Source: Shewanella maritima (lineage in GTDB: Bacteria; Pseudomonadota; Gammaproteobacteria; Enterobacterales; Shewanellaceae). Taken from it: 64,000 nt of DNA. Position numbers and translations under genes: made by a program. The stretch is taken from positions 1,426,001-1,490,000 of the forward strand of contig NZ_CP036200.1 of the NCBI RefSeq assembly GCF_004295345.1, given 5' to 3'. Shown one piece after another: positions 19,678 through 29,991 of the stretch. Positions within the stretch are counted from its first letter, which is position 1; each line of letters starts with the position of its first letter. The notes under the pieces were generated by a model. That model saw nothing but the letters and a program-made list of their open reading frames with translations, made no database searches and was not told the DNA's origin.

Positions 19678-20706
19678 ATGCGGGTTTATCCAGATCAACT
19701 AAAACACCAATTATCGCCCCTACCAAACGTCATCATGCTGTTTGGTGATGATCCTTGGCTCGTGGATAACAGCAAGCAACAAGTGCTGCAAGCCGCCCGC
19801 AAACAAGGCTTTGAAGAGCGAATTCAACTTACCCAAGAAACTGGCTTTAGCTGGAACGACCTGATCCAAGAGTGGCAATCAATGAGCTTGTTTGCCAGCC
19901 GCCGCGTGATAGAGCTAACCCTACCGAATGCCAAACCTGGCACAGATGGCGCGAGCGCATTTCAAACTATCATGGCAGACAACAACCCAGATGTGTTGCT
20001 CATTTTACAAGGTCCAAAACTGTCAGCTGAAACCAAAAGTAAATGGTTTAAAACCCTCGATGCCAAAGGCGTGTATGTACCTTGCACCACACCAGAGGGT
20101 AAACAATTTGAGCGTTGGTTAGATGGCCGCATCAAACATTACCAGCTGATCATTCATCATGACGCCAAAGCCATGATGTTTAGTTTGTTTGAAGGCAACT
20201 TGCTCGCCGCCGAGCAAGCAATGCAAATGCTGCAACTGCTTAGCCCAAATGCAGATATTAGCGCCCAACAACTGCAAGATTACTTTGAAGATCAATCACG
20301 CTTTAGCGTATTCCAGCTAACTGATGCTTTGTTATTGAACCAGCAAAAGAAAGCGCAGCACATACTGGCACAGTTGCAGGGAGAAGGCACTGCTATGCCA
20401 ATCCTAATGTGGTCACTGTTTAAAGAGATAAATTTGCTGATGACCCTCAAGCTTGCCATGGCGCAAGGTGAGCCACTCGCTCAGCTATATGGTAAGCATC
20501 GCATTTGGGACAAACGCAAACCTTTATACCAATCAGCCCTTAGCCGTTTAGAGCTTGATCATATCGAGCACATGCTCGCCTTTACCTCTAAATTAGAGCT
20601 CAATCTCAAACAGCATGGTATTGAAGACTGGGTTGGCACCAGTCACTTATGTTTGTTGTTCGACCCGCGCGCCCATAACCGTCTGGCCCACATAGAGCTA
20701 AGTTAG
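19678..20706 (+). CDS. holA: DNA polymerase III delta subunit HolA
   Basis: HolA is the delta subunit of the clamp loader that opens the beta sliding clamp. The 342-residue protein (E. coli 343) has the N-terminal clamp-binding segment MSLFASRRVIEL, the P-loop-like but nucleotide-free AAA+ region LFGDDPWLVD, and a helical C-terminal collar domain (MPILMWSLFKEINLL). The stop at 20704-20706 is immediately followed by the nadD ATG, so the two are one transcriptional unit. The psi subunit holD is also in this window. Confidence 0.95.
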   Translation: MRVYPDQLKHQLSPLPNVIMLFGDDPWLVDNSKQQVLQAARKQGFEERIQLTQETGFSWNDLIQEWQSMSLFASRRVIELTLPNAKPGTDGASAFQTIMADNNPDVLLILQGPKLSAETKSKWFKTLDAKGVYVPCTTPEGKQFERWLDGRIKHYQLIIHHDAKAMMFSLFEGNLLAAEQAMQMLQLLSPNADISAQQLQDYFEDQSRFSVFQLTDALLLNQQKKAQHILAQLQGEGTAMPILMWSLFKEINLLMTLKLAMAQGEPLAQLYGKHRIWDKRKPLYQSALSRLELDHIEHMLAFTSKLELNLKQHGIEDWVGTSHLCLLFDPRAHNRLAHIELS

Positions 20707-21378
20707 ATGCGTATCGGCATTTTAGGTGGCACGTTCGACCCTATCCACCAAGGGCATATTCAACCTGCGCTCGCAGTGCAACAGCAGCTTGAGCTCGATG
20801 AAGTTTGGCTGATGCCAAATCATATTCCACCCCACAAAAGCTCGACTCAAGTCAGCACGGCGCACAGGTTGAACATGGTTAAGCTTGAATGCGCGCAGCA
20901 CCCAGAGCTTAAACTATGCGATATTGAAATTAACCGCGATTCGCCGTCTTACTCAGTTGTCACTTTGCAGCAACTTAGCGAGCAATACCCGCAGCATGAG
21001 TTCTACTTCATCATGGGAATGGACTCATTTGTCAATTTAGACAAATGGCATCAATGGCAACAACTATTCCAGTATTGCCATATTGCCTTATGCGCTCGTC
21101 CTGGCTGGCAGTTAGCGCAAGGCTCAAGCATGGCAAAGGTGTTAGCCAAGCGGCAGACAAGCCATCCAAAGCTGGCGAATTATTCAAAACGGGCAAGCAC
21201 TCTAAGCCAAGCACTAACACGCGCTAAGTCCGGTAACGTTTTTATTGTCGATGCACCGCTACATGCCATTTCATCAACAGATATTCGCAACGAATTAGCT
21301 CGCGGGTTAAACGTTAAAGACAAACTCAGCCAAACGGTACTCGACTACATCAATCAGCAGCAGCTTTATCTAACCTAG
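20707..21378 (+). CDS. nadD: Nicotinate-nucleotide adenylyltransferase NadD
   Basis: NadD transfers AMP from ATP to nicotinate mononucleotide to make deamido-NAD, the shared step of NAD synthesis. The 223-residue protein (E. coli 213) has GGTFDPIHQGH at the N-terminus (the HxGH nucleotidyltransferase motif), MPNHIPPHK, FIMGMDSFVNLDKWHQW and the C-terminal ISSTDIRNEL (the ISSTxxR motif). It begins directly after the holA stop. The holA-nadD-rsfS-rlmH order is conserved in gammaproteobacteria; the E. coli cobC gene is absent. Confidence 0.97.
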   Translation: MRIGILGGTFDPIHQGHIQPALAVQQQLELDEVWLMPNHIPPHKSSTQVSTAHRLNMVKLECAQHPELKLCDIEINRDSPSYSVVTLQQLSEQYPQHEFYFIMGMDSFVNLDKWHQWQQLFQYCHIALCARPGWQLAQGSSMAKVLAKRQTSHPKLANYSKRASTLSQALTRAKSGNVFIVDAPLHAISSTDIRNELARGLNVKDKLSQTVLDYINQQQLYLT

Positions 21379-21444
21379 ATACAAACCGCTTGTTATCACT
21401 TGTGAGTATGCGGTAAAAAATCTACCGCGATGACTGCCTCATAA

Positions 21445-21474
21445 TTGCGCACAGATAGCCATTTTGCGTATAAT
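21445..21474 (+). promoter_or_regulatory. Promoter of rsfS-rlmH-mrdA operon
   Basis: TTGCGC (21445-21450) is followed by an 18-base spacer and a perfect TATAAT (21469-21474), then GCCCCG. The predicted transcript would start near 21480, upstream of the GTG at 21508, which excludes the in-frame TTG at 21445 as the rsfS start. Confidence 0.7.
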
Positions 21475-21507
21475 GCCCCGTTATTTTTGACTAATGAGGT
21501 ACTTCGC

Positions 21508-21837
21508 GTGCAAGGCAGCGAACTTAAAGATTTCGTTCTCGATAAAATCGATGACTTAAAAGCCAAAGACATCACAGTATTAGATGTTTCAAATCAATCA
21601 TCTATCACCGAAACTATGGTGATCTGCACAGGTACTTCTAAAACCCACGTGCGTGCGATCAGCGAGCACATCGTTGTTGAAGCGAAAGGCGCAGGTGTAC
21701 AACCACTTGGCGTTGAAGGCCGTGACAGCAGTGAATGGGTACTGGTAGACCTAGGCGACGTGATTTTGCACATCATGCAAGATCAAACTCGCGAATACTA
21801 CCAACTAGAAAAGCTATGGGCTGATCAAGACGCCTAA
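21508..21837 (+). CDS. rsfS: Ribosomal silencing factor RsfS
   Basis: RsfS binds ribosomal protein L14 and blocks joining of the subunits when nutrients are short. The 109-residue protein (E. coli 105) reads [19 protein letters not shown] at the start and has [14 protein letters not shown] and [19 protein letters not shown], all family signatures. The start is a GTG at 21508 with GAGGT upstream; the frame extends further back but only into the promoter. The TAA overlaps the rlmH ATG by one base, indicating coupled translation. Confidence 0.95.
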   Translation: MQGSELKDFVLDKIDDLKAKDITVLDVSNQSSITETMVICTGTSKTHVRAISEHIVVEAKGAGVQPLGVEGRDSSEWVLVDLGDVILHIMQDQTREYYQLEKLWADQDA

Positions 21838-22307
21838 TGAAGCTTCAGCTTATTGCCGTTGGCACCAAAATGCCCGCTTGGGTAACCACAGGTTTTGAAG
21901 AATATCAGCGCCGTTTCCCTCGTGACATGGCGTTAGAGTTAATCGAAATTCCTGCTGGTAAGCGCGGAAAGAACGCTGACATTGCCCGCATTTTGCAAAA
22001 AGAAGGCGAGCAAATGTTGGCGGCGGTTAACAAGGGCAATCATATTGTCAGTCTCGACCTTCCTGGTAAAAACTGGACCACTCCTCAGCTAGCGCAGCAG
22101 ATGGAAAAGTGGCAACTGGACGGTCGCGATGTCAGCTTATTGATTGGCGGCCCTGAAGGGTTAGCACCAGCATGTAAAGCCGCTGCAAGCCAAAGCTGGT
22201 GTTTGTCAGCCTTAACCTTACCGCACCCTTTGGTACGAGTTCTGGTTGCCGAAAGTTTATACCGCGCCTGGAGTATCAATAACAATCACCCATATCATAG
22301 GGAATAA
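21837..22307 (+). CDS. rlmH: 23S rRNA m3Psi1915 methyltransferase RlmH
   Basis: RlmH methylates pseudouridine 1915 of 23S rRNA in assembled 70S ribosomes. The 156-residue protein (E. coli 155) is a SPOUT-class enzyme with the knot region LLIGGPEGL near residues 101-109 and the C-terminal [20 protein letters not shown]. It overlaps rsfS by one base and precedes mrdA by 120 bases, as in E. coli. Confidence 0.97.
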   Translation: MKLQLIAVGTKMPAWVTTGFEEYQRRFPRDMALELIEIPAGKRGKNADIARILQKEGEQMLAAVNKGNHIVSLDLPGKNWTTPQLAQQMEKWQLDGRDVSLLIGGPEGLAPACKAAASQSWCLSALTLPHPLVRVLVAESLYRAWSINNNHPYHRE

Positions 22308-22427
22308 AGCTCACTAGCACGCAGATTACGGCTTTTGTTCCCTGCACTCTCCTGCTAAAGTGAGCCTCTAGGCAGCCCTAGCACCAAGCTAAACCCCAGA
22401 TACATTATCAAAGTTGGAGAAAACTGA

Positions 22428-24284
22428 GTGTCGCCAAGAAAGCGCGTAACTATGCACGATCATGCTGCTGAGGCTTCGCTATTTAAGCGCCGTGCACTAT
22501 TTACCTTTGTCTGTGTGGTGGCGTTACTTGGGGTATTGTTGACCAACCTGTATAACTTACAGGTGTCAGAATTTGCCGACTATGAAATGCGCTCTAATGA
22601 CAACCGCATTCGTGTTGTCCCTACTGCGCCAAGCCGTGGATTGATTTTCGACCGCAACGGCCAATTACTTGCCGAAAACCAACCTTTTTATTCCCTTGAG
22701 CTCATTCCTGAAAAGGTCAAAAAAGTCGATGACGCCCTCGATAAGCTCAATAACATCATTCCACTATCCGCTGATGAGCGAGAATCAATAAAAGAAAAGC
22801 TCAAATACCATCGCCGCTTTAAGCCACTGACGATTAAAACTCGCCTAACCCCAGAGCAAGTCGCAAGTTTTAGCGTAAACCAGCATGAATATCCGGGCAT
22901 CTTTGTTGAAGCAGGTTTAAAGCGATACTACCCACACCAAGAGTTAATGACCCATGTACTGGGTTATGTTGGTAAGATTAATAGTCGTGACAAAGCCACG
23001 CTAGAAAAAAGCGGCGCATGGAAAAACTACGCCGCCACCAAAGATATTGGCAAGCAAGGTATCGAGAAATACTATGAGAGCCTGCTACACGGTAAGCCAG
23101 GGCATTTAGAAGAAGAGGTTAACAACCGTGGCCGAGTGATCCGCACCTTAAAAGTCACACCACCCGAGCCGGGGCAAGATATTTACCTCACCTTAGATTT
23201 AAAACTGCAGCAAAAAGCCATGGAGCTTTTAGCAGGTAGACGCGGCTCAGTAGTCGCCATCGACCCACAAGATGGCGGCATTTTGGCAATGGTGTCGAGC
23301 CCAAGCTACGACCCAAACGCATTTGTCCATGGCATTAGCGGCAAAGCATACAGTGCACTACTTAATGATAAATCCCGCCCATTAATTAACCGTGCTACTC
23401 AGGGGCAATACGCACCGGCTTCTACCGTTAAGCCACATATCGCCTTGATGGGGTTAGAAGAAAAAATCGTAACAGAAAAGACCCGAGTGTGGGACCCCGG
23501 CTACTGGCAAATTCCGGGGGTTGAGCGCAAGTGGCGTGACTGGAAAAAATGGGGCCATGGCTGGGTAGATGTGTACCACTCTATCTCAGAGTCTTGCGAT
23601 ATCTACTTCTACGATCTGGTTTATAAATCAGGTATCGATAAACTGGCCAACTTTATGGAGCCATTTGGTTTTGGTCAAAGCACCGGCATAGACATTTTTG
23701 AAGAATCAATCGGTATCATGCCTTCAAGAGATTGGAAGCGTATGCGCTACAACCAACCTTGGTATGTCGGCGATACCATCTCGGTGGGTATTGGTCAGGG
23801 GTACTGGACCAGCACACCGCTGCAACTTGCCAACTCAGTGGTTACCCTTGCCAATAAAGGGCAACGCTTTACCCCGCATCTACTCAAGTCACTCAAATCT
23901 GGTACGGTAAAAATCGACACACCAATTGATGAGCTACCACCTATTGAATTAAATAACCCAAGAAACTGGGATATTATCAATGAAGCCATGCGCCAAACCG
24001 CCCATAAATCGCGCTTTACCGATGCCAAATACACAGCAGCGATGAAGACGGGTACGGCTCAGGTATTTAGTGTCGGCCAAGATGAAAAGTACGATGAAGA
24101 TACCATCGCTGATCACTTACGCGATAACGCGTTAATTGTTGCTTACGCCCCATATGAAAACCCAACAATTGTGCTTGCCGTGGTACTAGAAAATGCCGGT
24201 TGGGGCGGCGCTAATGCAGGCCCATTGGCACGAGCATTATTAGATGAATACTTATTACGTGATGAATTTATGGTGACGCAGTGA
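22428..24284 (+). CDS. mrdA: Penicillin-binding protein 2 (MrdA)
   Basis: MrdA (PBP2) is the transpeptidase that drives cell elongation with RodA. The 618-residue protein has one N-terminal membrane anchor (about residues 22-45), the pedestal domain with [11 protein letters not shown], and the transpeptidase with active-site APASTVKP, the second motif SESCD and KTGTAQ near the C-terminus. The start is a GTG at 22428 preceded by TTGGAGA; an ATG at 22452 is a possible alternative. Its stop overlaps the mrdB GTG by 4 bases. It opens the elongation module mrdA-mrdB-mltB-rlpA-dacA. Confidence 0.97.
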   Translation: MSPRKRVTMHDHAAEASLFKRRALFTFVCVVALLGVLLTNLYNLQVSEFADYEMRSNDNRIRVVPTAPSRGLIFDRNGQLLAENQPFYSLELIPEKVKKVDDALDKLNNIIPLSADERESIKEKLKYHRRFKPLTIKTRLTPEQVASFSVNQHEYPGIFVEAGLKRYYPHQELMTHVLGYVGKINSRDKATLEKSGAWKNYAATKDIGKQGIEKYYESLLHGKPGHLEEEVNNRGRVIRTLKVTPPEPGQDIYLTLDLKLQQKAMELLAGRRGSVVAIDPQDGGILAMVSSPSYDPNAFVHGISGKAYSALLNDKSRPLINRATQGQYAPASTVKPHIALMGLEEKIVTEKTRVWDPGYWQIPGVERKWRDWKKWGHGWVDVYHSISESCDIYFYDLVYKSGIDKLANFMEPFGFGQSTGIDIFEESIGIMPSRDWKRMRYNQPWYVGDTISVGIGQGYWTSTPLQLANSVVTLANKGQRFTPHLLKSLKSGTVKIDTPIDELPPIELNNPRNWDIINEAMRQTAHKSRFTDAKYTAAMKTGTAQVFSVGQDEKYDEDTIADHLRDNALIVAYAPYENPTIVLAVVLENAGWGGANAGPLARALLDEYLLRDEFMVTQ

Positions 24285-25387
24285 CAACCCATCATCAAAA
24301 AAAGACAGTCTGGCAACGCATTCACATAGACCCGCCTTTGTTGCTTGGTCTACTTGCCCTGATGCTGTTTGGCGCCTTTGTCATTTACTCGGCTAGCGGC
24401 GAAGACCCAGCCATGATGAAGCGCCAATTTACCCGCATTGGTTTATCACTTGGCATCATGTTTATTGTTGCGCAAATTAACCCTGAAATATTGCGGCGTT
24501 GGGCATTAGAAATTTATCTCGCCGGCATAAGTTTGTTGGTGGCTGTACACTTCTTTGGCACCATCAATAAAGGCGCTCAGCGCTGGCTTAACCTCGGCTT
24601 TATGGAGTTTCAGCCATCGGAGCTGATTAAGCTTGCCTTTCCTATCACTATGGCCTGGTATATCAGTCAATTCCCGCTACCGCCCAAAAAACGCTACCTA
24701 GCAGGCGGCGCGATTATTCTGCTTATTCCAACGTTACTCATTGCTAAACAGCCCGATTTAGGCACCTCCATTCTAGTTGCAGCATCAGGCATATTTGTGC
24801 TGTTTTTATCTGGCATGAGCTGGATGATTGTAGGCGGCTTTGTACTATTTGTACTCGCGATGCTGCCCATTTTGTGGTTCTTCTTGATGCATGATTATCA
24901 GCGCACCCGAGTGATGACCCTATTTAACCCAGAGCAAGATCCGCTTGGCGCGGGTTATCATATTATCCAATCGAAAATCGCCATTGGCTCTGGCGGTATT
25001 TGGGGTAAAGGCTGGCTTGAAGGCAGTCAGTCACAGCTTGAATTTTTACCCGAACGTCATACTGACTTTATCTTTGCGGTGATTGGCGAAGAATTTGGTC
25101 TGGTAGGCAGCTTACTGCTGCTGGCCATGTATTTGTTTGTTATCGGCCGTGGCCTAGTGATCGCCTCGCGAGCGCAAACCAGTTTCGCCCGCTTATTAGC
25201 CGGAAGTATTACTTTAACCTTCTTTGTTTATATCTTCGTGAATATCGGCATGGTATCTGGCATCTTACCTGTAGTAGGGGTGCCTTTGCCGCTGATCAGC
25301 TACGGCGGTACCTCCATGCTGACGCTAATGACAGGTTTCGGTATCTTGATGAGTATTCACACCCACCGCAGATTTATTGATAGGTAA
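24281..25387 (+). CDS. mrdB: Rod-shape peptidoglycan glycosyltransferase RodA (MrdB)
   Basis: RodA is the SEDS-family glycosyltransferase that polymerises peptidoglycan with PBP2 during elongation. The 368-residue protein (E. coli 370) has about ten membrane helices, [15 protein letters not shown] near residue 106, the large-loop segment [10 protein letters not shown] with [16 protein letters not shown] (family-conserved), and the C-terminal [16 protein letters not shown]. The GTG at 24281 overlaps the end of mrdA by 4 bases, giving tightly coupled, roughly stoichiometric translation. Confidence 0.97.
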   Translation: MTTHHQKKTVWQRIHIDPPLLLGLLALMLFGAFVIYSASGEDPAMMKRQFTRIGLSLGIMFIVAQINPEILRRWALEIYLAGISLLVAVHFFGTINKGAQRWLNLGFMEFQPSELIKLAFPITMAWYISQFPLPPKKRYLAGGAIILLIPTLLIAKQPDLGTSILVAASGIFVLFLSGMSWMIVGGFVLFVLAMLPILWFFLMHDYQRTRVMTLFNPEQDPLGAGYHIIQSKIAIGSGGIWGKGWLEGSQSQLEFLPERHTDFIFAVIGEEFGLVGSLLLLAMYLFVIGRGLVIASRAQTSFARLLAGSITLTFFVYIFVNIGMVSGILPVVGVPLPLISYGGTSMLTLMTGFGILMSIHTHRRFIDR

Positions 25388-25390
25388 TAC

Positions 25391-26401
25391 ATGAAACGAC
25401 GCTTTTTAACGCCGCTAAAAATCATGCTGACCTGTGCACTAAGCGCAAGTATCTCATTCACCGCGCAGGCTGAAGATGACGCCCAGGTAACCGAGCGCAA
25501 ACAAGAGTTTATGCAAACTCAGCTAGAAAAAGGTTTTAGTAAAACCGAAATTCAGGCCTATCTTGACTCAGCTAACCATAATCAAGCCGTGCTTGATGCT
25601 ATTTCAAAACCTTGGGAAGCCAAGCCTTGGCATCAGTATTACCCCATCTTCTTAACCGACAAGCGTCTTGCTAAAGGGCTAGAATTTTGGCGAGAAAACG
25701 CTGGCATCATTAAAAAGGCAGCTGAAAAGTTTCAAGTCGACGAGCAAATCATTGTCGCGATTATCGGTATCGAAACTTTTTACGGCGGCTATATGGGCAA
25801 ATATAAGGTGCAAGATGCCCTATATACTTTAGGTTTTTACTACCCACCACGAGCCAAATTTTTCCGCAGCGAATTCGCCAACCTAATGTCGCTAGCAAAA
25901 GAAGAACGACTCACCCTAGACAGCCTTTATGGCTCTTACGCTGGTGCCATGGGTTACGGTCAATTTATTCCATCAAGCTATCGTCATTACGCAGTAGATT
26001 TTAATGGCGACGGTCGCCGTGATTTACTTGGCAGTAAAGCTGATGCCATTGGCAGTGTGGCTAATTACTTCCACCAACATGGCTGGCAAAAAGATGCGCC
26101 TGTGGCACTAAAATTGACCTACAGTGGCGACAGTAAACCACAAGCTAAAGTGTGGAAGAGTGAACGCCTGCATTATAAAGTGTCAGACATTATTAGCCCT
26201 GAGCTTAGCCTTGAGACAGCGCAAGATATCGACGTTTCTCAGTTAGCAATGCTTATTAAACTAGAACAAGTCGAGGCCGACGAGTATTGGCTGGGCTTAA
26301 ATAACTTTTACGTCATCACCCGTTATAACCGCAGCCCACTGTACGCCATGGCCGTATACCAATTTAGCCAACAATTAAAAGCCGCTTACTATGCAAACTA
26401 A
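25391..26401 (+). CDS. mltB: Membrane-bound lytic transglycosylase B-type (MltB)
   Basis: MltB cuts glycan strands of peptidoglycan, leaving 1,6-anhydroMurNAc ends. The 336-residue protein has a signal peptide, the catalytic region IIGIETFYGGYMGKY near residues 125-140 (catalytic Glu in GIETF), and YGSYAGAMGYGQFIPSSYR. A lipobox is not clear (the candidate Cys follows Thr), and AQA/E is a plausible signal peptidase I site, so the enzyme may be soluble in the periplasm, unlike E. coli MltB. It lies 3 bases after mrdB and overlaps rlpA by 11 bases. E. coli mltB is elsewhere in the chromosome. Confidence 0.93.
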   Translation: MKRRFLTPLKIMLTCALSASISFTAQAEDDAQVTERKQEFMQTQLEKGFSKTEIQAYLDSANHNQAVLDAISKPWEAKPWHQYYPIFLTDKRLAKGLEFWRENAGIIKKAAEKFQVDEQIIVAIIGIETFYGGYMGKYKVQDALYTLGFYYPPRAKFFRSEFANLMSLAKEERLTLDSLYGSYAGAMGYGQFIPSSYRHYAVDFNGDGRRDLLGSKADAIGSVANYFHQHGWQKDAPVALKLTYSGDSKPQAKVWKSERLHYKVSDIISPELSLETAQDIDVSQLAMLIKLEQVEADEYWLGLNNFYVITRYNRSPLYAMAVYQFSQQLKAAYYAN

Positions 26402-27224
26402 GTTTCAATCACTTACTGTTATCGCCATTGCGGCTGCAGCCTTGATGCTTAATGGCTGCTCAAGTAACAACCAGCCTAAAAGCCAGGATGAGCGTTATAG
26501 CATCAAGCATGATAAGCCTCCTGAAAACGCGCCAGATGTTAGTAAGGTTGAAGACGCTTACCCTAAATACGAGCCCTACAGTAAGCAAGGTAACAACATG
26601 ACTTACACTGTGCGCGGTAAAAGCTACACTGTGCTCGATACAGGTAAAAACTTTAAGCAATCAGGCTACGCCTCATGGTATGGTGCTAAGTTTCATGGGC
26701 ACCTCACCTCAAACGGTGAAACCTACGACATGTACTCAATGTCAGCAGCTCACAAAACCCTGCCGCTTCCAAGTTATGTCAAAGTCACTAATCACGCCAA
26801 TAACAAGCAAGTTGTGGTGCGAGTGAATGATCGCGGCCCGTTCCATGAAGGTCGCATTATCGACTTATCTTATGCCGCTGCTTACAAGCTAGACATGCTT
26901 AAAACTGGCACGGCTAAAGTGTCTATTGAAGTCATCCATTTTGACTCACCTCGCTCTATCGCACTGGAGGAGCTGCGCGATGACTCAATTCACTTTGTGC
27001 AAGTGGTTGCTTCAAGCAATAAAGCTAAAATTGAGCAAATTGCTGAGCAAATGGCCAAGCAGTTTCAGGTAAATACTCAAGTAGTGTCTGGTGATGGTTT
27101 ACACCGCTTGCAGCTGGGTCCTATTGGGCAGCATTACCTTGCTGAGCAACTACTACTTAAAGTTAAACAAAGTGGTTACCCACAAAGCTATTTGCTACAG
27201 CAAAAGCCGCAGCAAACTCAATAG
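26391..27224 (+). CDS. rlpA: Septal-ring lipoprotein RlpA, lytic transglycosylase-like
   Basis: RlpA is an outer-membrane lipoprotein that in some bacteria cleaves naked glycan strands at the septum. The 277-residue protein has the lipobox LNGC near residue 23, a double-psi beta-barrel (YASWYGAKFHGHLTSNGE, then NDRGPFHEGRIIDLSYAAA; the catalytic-type Asp is in NDRGPF), and a C-terminal SPOR domain (about residues 200-275) that binds denuded glycans. The 5' end overlaps mltB by 11 bases. A 9-bp dyad (27293-27329) lies downstream. Confidence 0.94.
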   Translation: MQTKFQSLTVIAIAAAALMLNGCSSNNQPKSQDERYSIKHDKPPENAPDVSKVEDAYPKYEPYSKQGNNMTYTVRGKSYTVLDTGKNFKQSGYASWYGAKFHGHLTSNGETYDMYSMSAAHKTLPLPSYVKVTNHANNKQVVVRVNDRGPFHEGRIIDLSYAAAYKLDMLKTGTAKVSIEVIHFDSPRSIALEELRDDSIHFVQVVASSNKAKIEQIAEQMAKQFQVNTQVVSGDGLHRLQLGPIGQHYLAEQLLLKVKQSGYPQSYLLQQKPQQTQ

Positions 27225-27548
27225 AAAACTCAGTTGTGACCTCAATATAAAGTTCAGTATAAACATTAATATTGCACTAGCAGAGCACCGACTCCTTCAT
27301 TGGCTGGTTAATTTTCGGCTAATGAAGGAACCTTAACAATAATTCATTGCCTACTAGTGATATAATCTGCAAAATTACAGCAGCTCGACTAGCTAGTTAG
27401 CCTCATTTGTGTACCAGTTTCAGCCTACGGCGCTTTTTCGGCCCTTGGTTAGGCGCTAAGGCAAAACACAAGATGCACTAAAATATTTCACAACTAGCCT
27501 GTAAATAGTCATGACAAAAGTTCCATTAAATAGAGACGTGCCAAATTC
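27225..27548. other. rlpA-dacA intergenic region with an inverted repeat
   Basis: This 324-bp stretch contains TCCTTCATT (27293-27301) paired with AATGAAGGA (27321-27329), a hairpin with a 19-base loop but no T tract, probably a weak terminator for rlpA. A TATAAT-like box (near 27360) may mark a dacA promoter, but no good -35 box is spaced from it. I see no gene. Confidence 0.5.
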
Positions 27549-28760
27549 ATGAAGAATATTGTTAATCGCCCAATGAAATCACTGTTCCTACTTTGTGCAG
27601 TATCCTTCTCAACCCTTGCTGCAACGCCGCAACCAGATCCACGTCCAACGCCAAACCGCGCGCCGGTTGTTACGCCAGATGCTCCCAAAGTTGCAGCTAA
27701 AGCATTCGTGCTTATGGACTACAACACGGGTAGAGTCATCGCTGAAGAAAACGCTTACGAAAGCCTAAACCCTGCTAGTTTGACCAAGATGATGACCAGT
27801 TATGTGATTGGCCATGAAGTGAAAGTAGGTAACATCTCATTAGATGATGATGTAGTTATCTCAAAAAATGCCTGGTCAAAGAACTTCCCAGACTCGTCTA
27901 AAATGTTCATTGAAGTTGGCAAAACGGTAAAAGTTGAAGACCTTAATCGCGGTATTATCATTCAGTCTGGTAACGATGCTTGTGTCGCGATGGCAGAGCA
28001 CATTGCTGGCACAGAAGATGCGTTTGTTGACCTAATGAACTCATGGTCAAAACAGCTAGGCATGGAAGACAGCTACTTTGAAAACTCACACGGTCTAGAC
28101 TCTGATAACCACAAAACTACCGCTTATGACATGGCAATTCTAGGCGCCGCGCTTATCCGTGATGTGCCAGAAGAGTACCGCGTGTATGCCGAGAAATCAT
28201 TTACCTTTAACGGTATCAAGCAATACAACCGTAACGGCCTGTTATGGGATAAAAGCTTAAACGTAGATGGCATTAAAACCGGCCATACATCTGGCGCAGG
28301 CTATAACCTAGTAACCTCTGCGACTAACAACGACATGCGTTTAATCACAGTAGTGATGGGCACTAAGAGCGAGTCAGCCCGTAAAGCAGAAAGTAAAAAG
28401 CTACTAAACTATGGCTTCCGCTTCTTTGAAACGATTACTCCATACAAAGCAGGCGACACCTTTGTTACCCAGAAGATCTGGTACGGCGATCGTGAAACGA
28501 TCGATTTAGGCCTAGTCAGTGACACGCCAATCACCATAAACAAAGGCCAAGCCAAGAACCTAGAAGCCAACTTTGAGCTGGTAAAAGAACTGAAAGCGCC
28601 ATTAGCTAAAGGCGAAACTGTTGGTCATGTTTACTTCCAGCTTGATGGTAAAGACATAGCTCAGTTCCCACTTGTTACCTTACACGAAGTGCAAGAAGGC
28701 AGCTGGTTTAGCAAGTTAATGGACTACTTCAAGCAAATGTTTGCTAGTTGGTTTGGTTAA
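27549..28760 (+). CDS. dacA: D-alanyl-D-alanine carboxypeptidase DacA (PBP5)
   Basis: DacA (PBP5) trims the terminal D-Ala from peptidoglycan pentapeptides and helps keep cell diameter uniform. The 403-residue protein (same length as E. coli) has a Sec signal peptide ending near TLAAT, the active-site SLTK in NPASLTKMM, the SGN motif in IQSGNDACV, the KTG in GIKTGHTSGAG, and a C-terminal amphipathic membrane-anchoring helix (WFSKLMDYFKQMF). It is followed by a strong terminator and then ybeD-lipB-lipA, the same order as E. coli. Confidence 0.97.
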   Translation: MKNIVNRPMKSLFLLCAVSFSTLAATPQPDPRPTPNRAPVVTPDAPKVAAKAFVLMDYNTGRVIAEENAYESLNPASLTKMMTSYVIGHEVKVGNISLDDDVVISKNAWSKNFPDSSKMFIEVGKTVKVEDLNRGIIIQSGNDACVAMAEHIAGTEDAFVDLMNSWSKQLGMEDSYFENSHGLDSDNHKTTAYDMAILGAALIRDVPEEYRVYAEKSFTFNGIKQYNRNGLLWDKSLNVDGIKTGHTSGAGYNLVTSATNNDMRLITVVMGTKSESARKAESKKLLNYGFRFFETITPYKAGDTFVTQKIWYGDRETIDLGLVSDTPITINKGQAKNLEANFELVKELKAPLAKGETVGHVYFQLDGKDIAQFPLVTLHEVQEGSWFSKLMDYFKQMFASWFG

Positions 28761-28816
28761 TCTGCAAGGGTTACACCTTAACCAGCTAAGTTCAAATAAA
28801 CCTAATTTCAAATAGT

Positions 28817-28847
28817 TAAAGCCACAGTTATGTGGCTTTAATTTTTT
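28817..28847 (+). terminator. Intrinsic terminator after dacA
   Basis: TAAAGCCACA (28817-28826) and TGTGGCTTTA (28831-28840) form a perfect 10-bp stem with a 4-base loop, followed by ATTTTTT. It ends the elongation operon. Confidence 0.92.
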
Positions 28848-28926
28848 AGCGCCCCAAAAGACTTGAATAAGGTATAATCAGCACCATATTTAGAGTTAAA
28901 TCCAATCCAGCCCAAAAGAGTAGCGC

Positions 28927-29193
28927 ATGTTAAACACCACTTTTGACGAAGTAATGGAATTTCCAAATTCTTGCCCATTTAAAGTTATCGGCGATGCTGA
29001 TGACTCCTTAGCTGACCGCGTTGTAGCCGTTGCTCAGCAATTAGCGCCGGGCGATTACACACCAACAGTAAAGGCTTCAAGCAAAGGCAGCTACTACTCA
29101 GTTACCATTCGCATCACTGTGACCAGTAAAGAACACATTGAGCAAGCATATACTGATCTAGCGGCAATTGAAGGCGTAAAACGCGTCCTTTAA
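28927..29193 (+). CDS. ybeD: YbeD (DUF493) small conserved protein
   Basis: An 88-residue protein (E. coli 87) of the DUF493/YbeD family, an ACT-like fold found next to dacA and lipB; its function is unknown. The signature [14 protein letters not shown] lies near residue 12, and the C-terminal [14 protein letters not shown] matches the family. A TATAAT (28873-28878) upstream lacks a good -35 hexamer. It is followed by lipB after 145 bases. Confidence 0.93.
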   Translation: MLNTTFDEVMEFPNSCPFKVIGDADDSLADRVVAVAQQLAPGDYTPTVKASSKGSYYSVTIRITVTSKEHIEQAYTDLAAIEGVKRVL

Positions 29194-29338
29194 CACAAAT
29201 CATTTCACGATTAGCGCTAAAGTCGAGTATAATCCCGACTAAATTAGTCAGGTACTTAACGTTAGCCTAATTCACTAACAGCTGATATCGATTCGCTGCC
29301 TAGTGACGCTCGTGCATCAATAAGGGGAGAGGTTGCCC

Positions 29339-29989
29339 TTGCAAACTCCAGCATTACACATCAGACATTTGGGACGTCAAGATTACGAGTCAATTTGGCA
29401 CGCAATGCAGTCCTATACCGATAATCGCGACGAAAACAGCCAAGATGAGCTGTGGATTGTTGAGCACAACCCTGTGTTCACTCAAGGGCAAGCCGGCAAA
29501 GCCGAGCACATCCTTAATCCAGGCGACATCCCGGTTATTCAAGTGGACAGAGGCGGCCAGGTGACATACCACGGCCCAGGCCAACTGGTGGTATATCCTC
29601 TTATTGATATTAAACGCGCTAAAATTGGCGTACGTGAATTAGTCAACAAGATTGAGCAAAGCATTGTCGACATGCTCAACATCTATGGTGTTGAAGCATA
29701 TGCTAAAGCTGACGCACCAGGTGTCTATGTCAACGAGCGTAAAGTTGCCTCACTTGGGTTACGTATCCGCAAAGGCTGCTCATTCCACGGTCTAGCACTA
29801 AACGTCGACATGGACTTAGCACCATTTCAACGCATCAACCCATGTGGTTATGCCGGAATGGAGATGGTGCAATGTAAAGCATTAAACGGCCCTCAAACGG
29901 TCGATGAAGCCAGTGAAAAACTGATTCAAACATTAAGTAAAATATTGGGTTACCAAGAATTGGTACATCATCAAGGATTAGTAGAATAA
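29339..29989 (+). CDS. lipB: Octanoyltransferase LipB
   Basis: LipB moves octanoate from acyl carrier protein to lipoyl domains, the first step of lipoate synthesis. The 216-residue protein has [28 protein letters not shown] (with the family Lys) and the catalytic Cys in RINPCGYAG. The start is probably the TTG at 29339, 6 bases after GAGAGG and giving [12 protein letters not shown]; another TTG at 29333 is too close to the ribosome site. LipA, the next enzyme, follows after 2 bases. Confidence 0.94.
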   Translation: MQTPALHIRHLGRQDYESIWHAMQSYTDNRDENSQDELWIVEHNPVFTQGQAGKAEHILNPGDIPVIQVDRGGQVTYHGPGQLVVYPLIDIKRAKIGVRELVNKIEQSIVDMLNIYGVEAYAKADAPGVYVNERKVASLGLRIRKGCSFHGLALNVDMDLAPFQRINPCGYAGMEMVQCKALNGPQTVDEASEKLIQTLSKILGYQELVHHQGLVE

Positions 29990-29991
29990 TT

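Noticed and set aside
21445..21507. In-frame TTG upstream start for rsfS
   Set aside because: It coincides with the promoter and would be untranscribed; the GTG at 21508 matches the family start.
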